Source: a virus. From it: 36,095 bases of DNA. Location: positions 1 through 36,095 of IMG/VR virus record IMGVR_UViG_3300024999_000243; one strand, given 5' to 3'. Within the stretch, counting starts at the first letter, position 1; each line of letters begins with the position of its first letter. Below are positions 34,992-36,095 of this stretch, piece by piece. The translations under genes were made by a program, and so were the position numbers. Below the pieces are notes generated by a model, which saw only the letters and a list, made by a program, of their open reading frames with translations, had not been told where the DNA came from and ran no database searches.

Positions 34992-36095
34992 TTATTTTTC
35001 ACAGTCTCCATAGGAGACAGCATACCCTCCCGACGACTTCAGCGGGAGGTCGGGGCACCAGGATGGTGCGGTTGCCATTTCTGTTTTCATCATCTGTAAG
35101 CACTCATCAGCGTACCTCTCGGGCACGACCGTGATCAACTCGTCGTGAGTGCTGGACACGATCTCCGCGACCTCGCCGGGGCGCAGGGAGTATTCCCGCA
35201 GCCGGGGGATGACCTTCAGGGCCTGGTCGGAGATGACCAGCCGGGACAAAGCCTGGGTGCCATTTTCCGCGCATTTACCGGCATATAGCTTAGTCCACTC
35301 TTTCTTCCTGGCGTTCGCCAGATACTTGTAGTCGCCGCTGTCCGACTTCCGGAGTTTGTTGTAGCGGATCTTCATGCCGTTCGGCAGAGCATAACCTTCC
35401 TTGTCCGTATGCACCAGCGGTCTGCCGCCCACTCCGCGCTCTTGGCCGAGGAGGATGTCCGTAAGGGACGCCTGGCAGTCCTTCCATAGCGCCGTCACTC
35501 TGTTGTTCGAGGATCGGAACGAGTCCACCAGGAACTTCGTCACGGCGCAGTGGGTCAGGTGGGCATCCAAGGCTACGTTCAACGGGCAGCAGGCTTCGGC
35601 CTCTTCATAAGCGTAGGTGAAGCCCTTCTTATAGGACTTTTGATACCGGAACGCCTCGACATCGACGCCAAGTTGCTTGACGTAGGTCTGGTCGAAGATA
35701 ATACCCTCCATCCCCATGAACCCGACCCGGACGCTCTCCTGGAGTTTCCAGGCACCCATCTGGTACCCACATCCGAGAATGATAATCTTTCCTACTTGCC
35801 CCGCCGTCTTGTGTTCGGGGTTCGTCTTCCGGCTGATCGGGTAGCCGTAGACTTTCGTCGCCATGAAGTCGTAAGGGTCGCCGCCGGCACGAAACATTTC
35901 AAGCATGTCCTCTTGACCGGCCCAGTAGCAGAGCATCCTAGCCTCGATCTGGCTCAGGTCGCGCACTACGACAACATGCCCCGGAGGGGCGCAGAGCGAC
36001 ATCCGCAAGGCCCCGGCAGTCGGGTCCCGGTCGTCTACCCGGTTAAGGTTCTGGGCGTTCTGTTTATCCCCGCCGCTCCATCTGTTTGAGATCGG
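34992..36095 (-). CDS. polA: DNA polymerase A family, C-terminal part (5' end outside the window)
   Basis: The frame is open to the window edge; 367 residues and the stop are visible. Family A motifs are clear. RWSGGDKQNAQNLNR at the beginning corresponds to the RFS...NLQN region. Motif A is VVVRDLSQIEARML (catalytic Asp near visible residue 46), motif B is GQVGKIIILGCGYQMG, and motif C is STHDELITVV (HDE near residue 317). The palm and finger domains are complete; any 3'-5' exonuclease domain would be in the unseen part. This is the phage replicative polymerase and points to a T7-like or similar lytic replication style with the primase-helicase in the same operon. Codon phase matches from 36095 onward without stop. 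Confidence 0.9.
   Translation of the reverse strand, partial: PISNRWSGGDKQNAQNLNRVDDRDPTAGALRMSLCAPPGHVVVVRDLSQIEARMLCYWAGQEDMLEMFRAGGDPYDFMATKVYGYPISRKTNPEHKTAGQVGKIIILGCGYQMGAWKLQESVRVGFMGMEGIIFDQTYVKQLGVDVEAFRYQKSYKKGFTYAYEEAEACCPLNVALDAHLTHCAVTKFLVDSFRSSNNRVTALWKDCQASLTDILLGQERGVGGRPLVHTDKEGYALPNGMKIRYNKLRKSDSGDYKYLANARKKEWTKLYAGKCAENGTQALSRLVISDQALKVIPRLREYSLRPGEVAEIVSSTHDELITVVPERYADECLQMMKTEMATAPSWCPDLPLKSSGGYAVSYGDCEK

Overview
The window is part of the genome of a tailed double-stranded DNA bacteriophage. Virion genes sit on one strand and replication and nucleotide-metabolism genes on the other. Most neighbours overlap at ATGA or lie a few bases apart, and almost every start has a strong Shine-Dalgarno (SD) sequence. 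A head-to-tail adaptor, a beta-propeller-like tail gene and a 1,995-residue ejection-type protein, with no tape-measure or sheath gene, suggest a short-tailed (podovirus-like) phage. The SDs and family types point to a bacterial host, probably Gram-negative, but nothing names it. Both ends are cut: a 3' gene fragment on the left and a DNA polymerase A gene on the right. Terminase, portal, capsid, lysis and integrase genes are not seen and would lie outside.

Bases 1-14737 (+ strand) are the late module. In order it has two small proteins, the adaptor, a tail tube/stopper-type protein, an AT-richer block of probable fibre or receptor-binding proteins (about 2.5-6.2 kb), a helical tail-associated protein, a beta-rich protein, a Gly/Pro-rich internal protein and the giant ejection-type protein with a HEIVH metallopeptidase-like motif. 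An 82-codon reading frame with its own SD is nested out of frame in the giant gene.

Bases about 14.72-15.77 kb are an oddity. Two minus-strand genes form a small cassette, and beyond it lies a 28-codon relic that matches the C-terminal end of the giant protein. This suggests cargo insertion or decay of a duplicate at the convergent junction between the two modules.

Bases 15775-36095 (- strand) are read leftward. From the right: DNA polymerase A; an RlaP-like nucleotidyltransferase; a (p)ppGpp-hydrolase-like HD protein; a Cas4/RecB-like nuclease; a second nucleotidyltransferase; a DEDD exonuclease; a VRR-NUC nuclease; GNAT and Nudix enzymes; a SNF2-type helicase; tRNA-His; a probable ssDNA-binding protein; an HTH regulator; a large primase-helicase; a DNA methyltransferase whose catalytic segment lies inverted inside the gene; a train of tiny translationally coupled genes; thymidylate synthase; a zinc-ribbon/DUF6378 protein; and MazG. 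Together they would supply replication, recombination and dTTP synthesis, and could clean up nucleotides and damp host alarmones.

The items most worth a second look are the inverted methyltransferase segment, the duplicated giant-protein C-terminus around the cassette, the nested ORF in the giant gene, a small gene with an apparent -1 frameshift, and the alarmone-hydrolase/RlaP pair.
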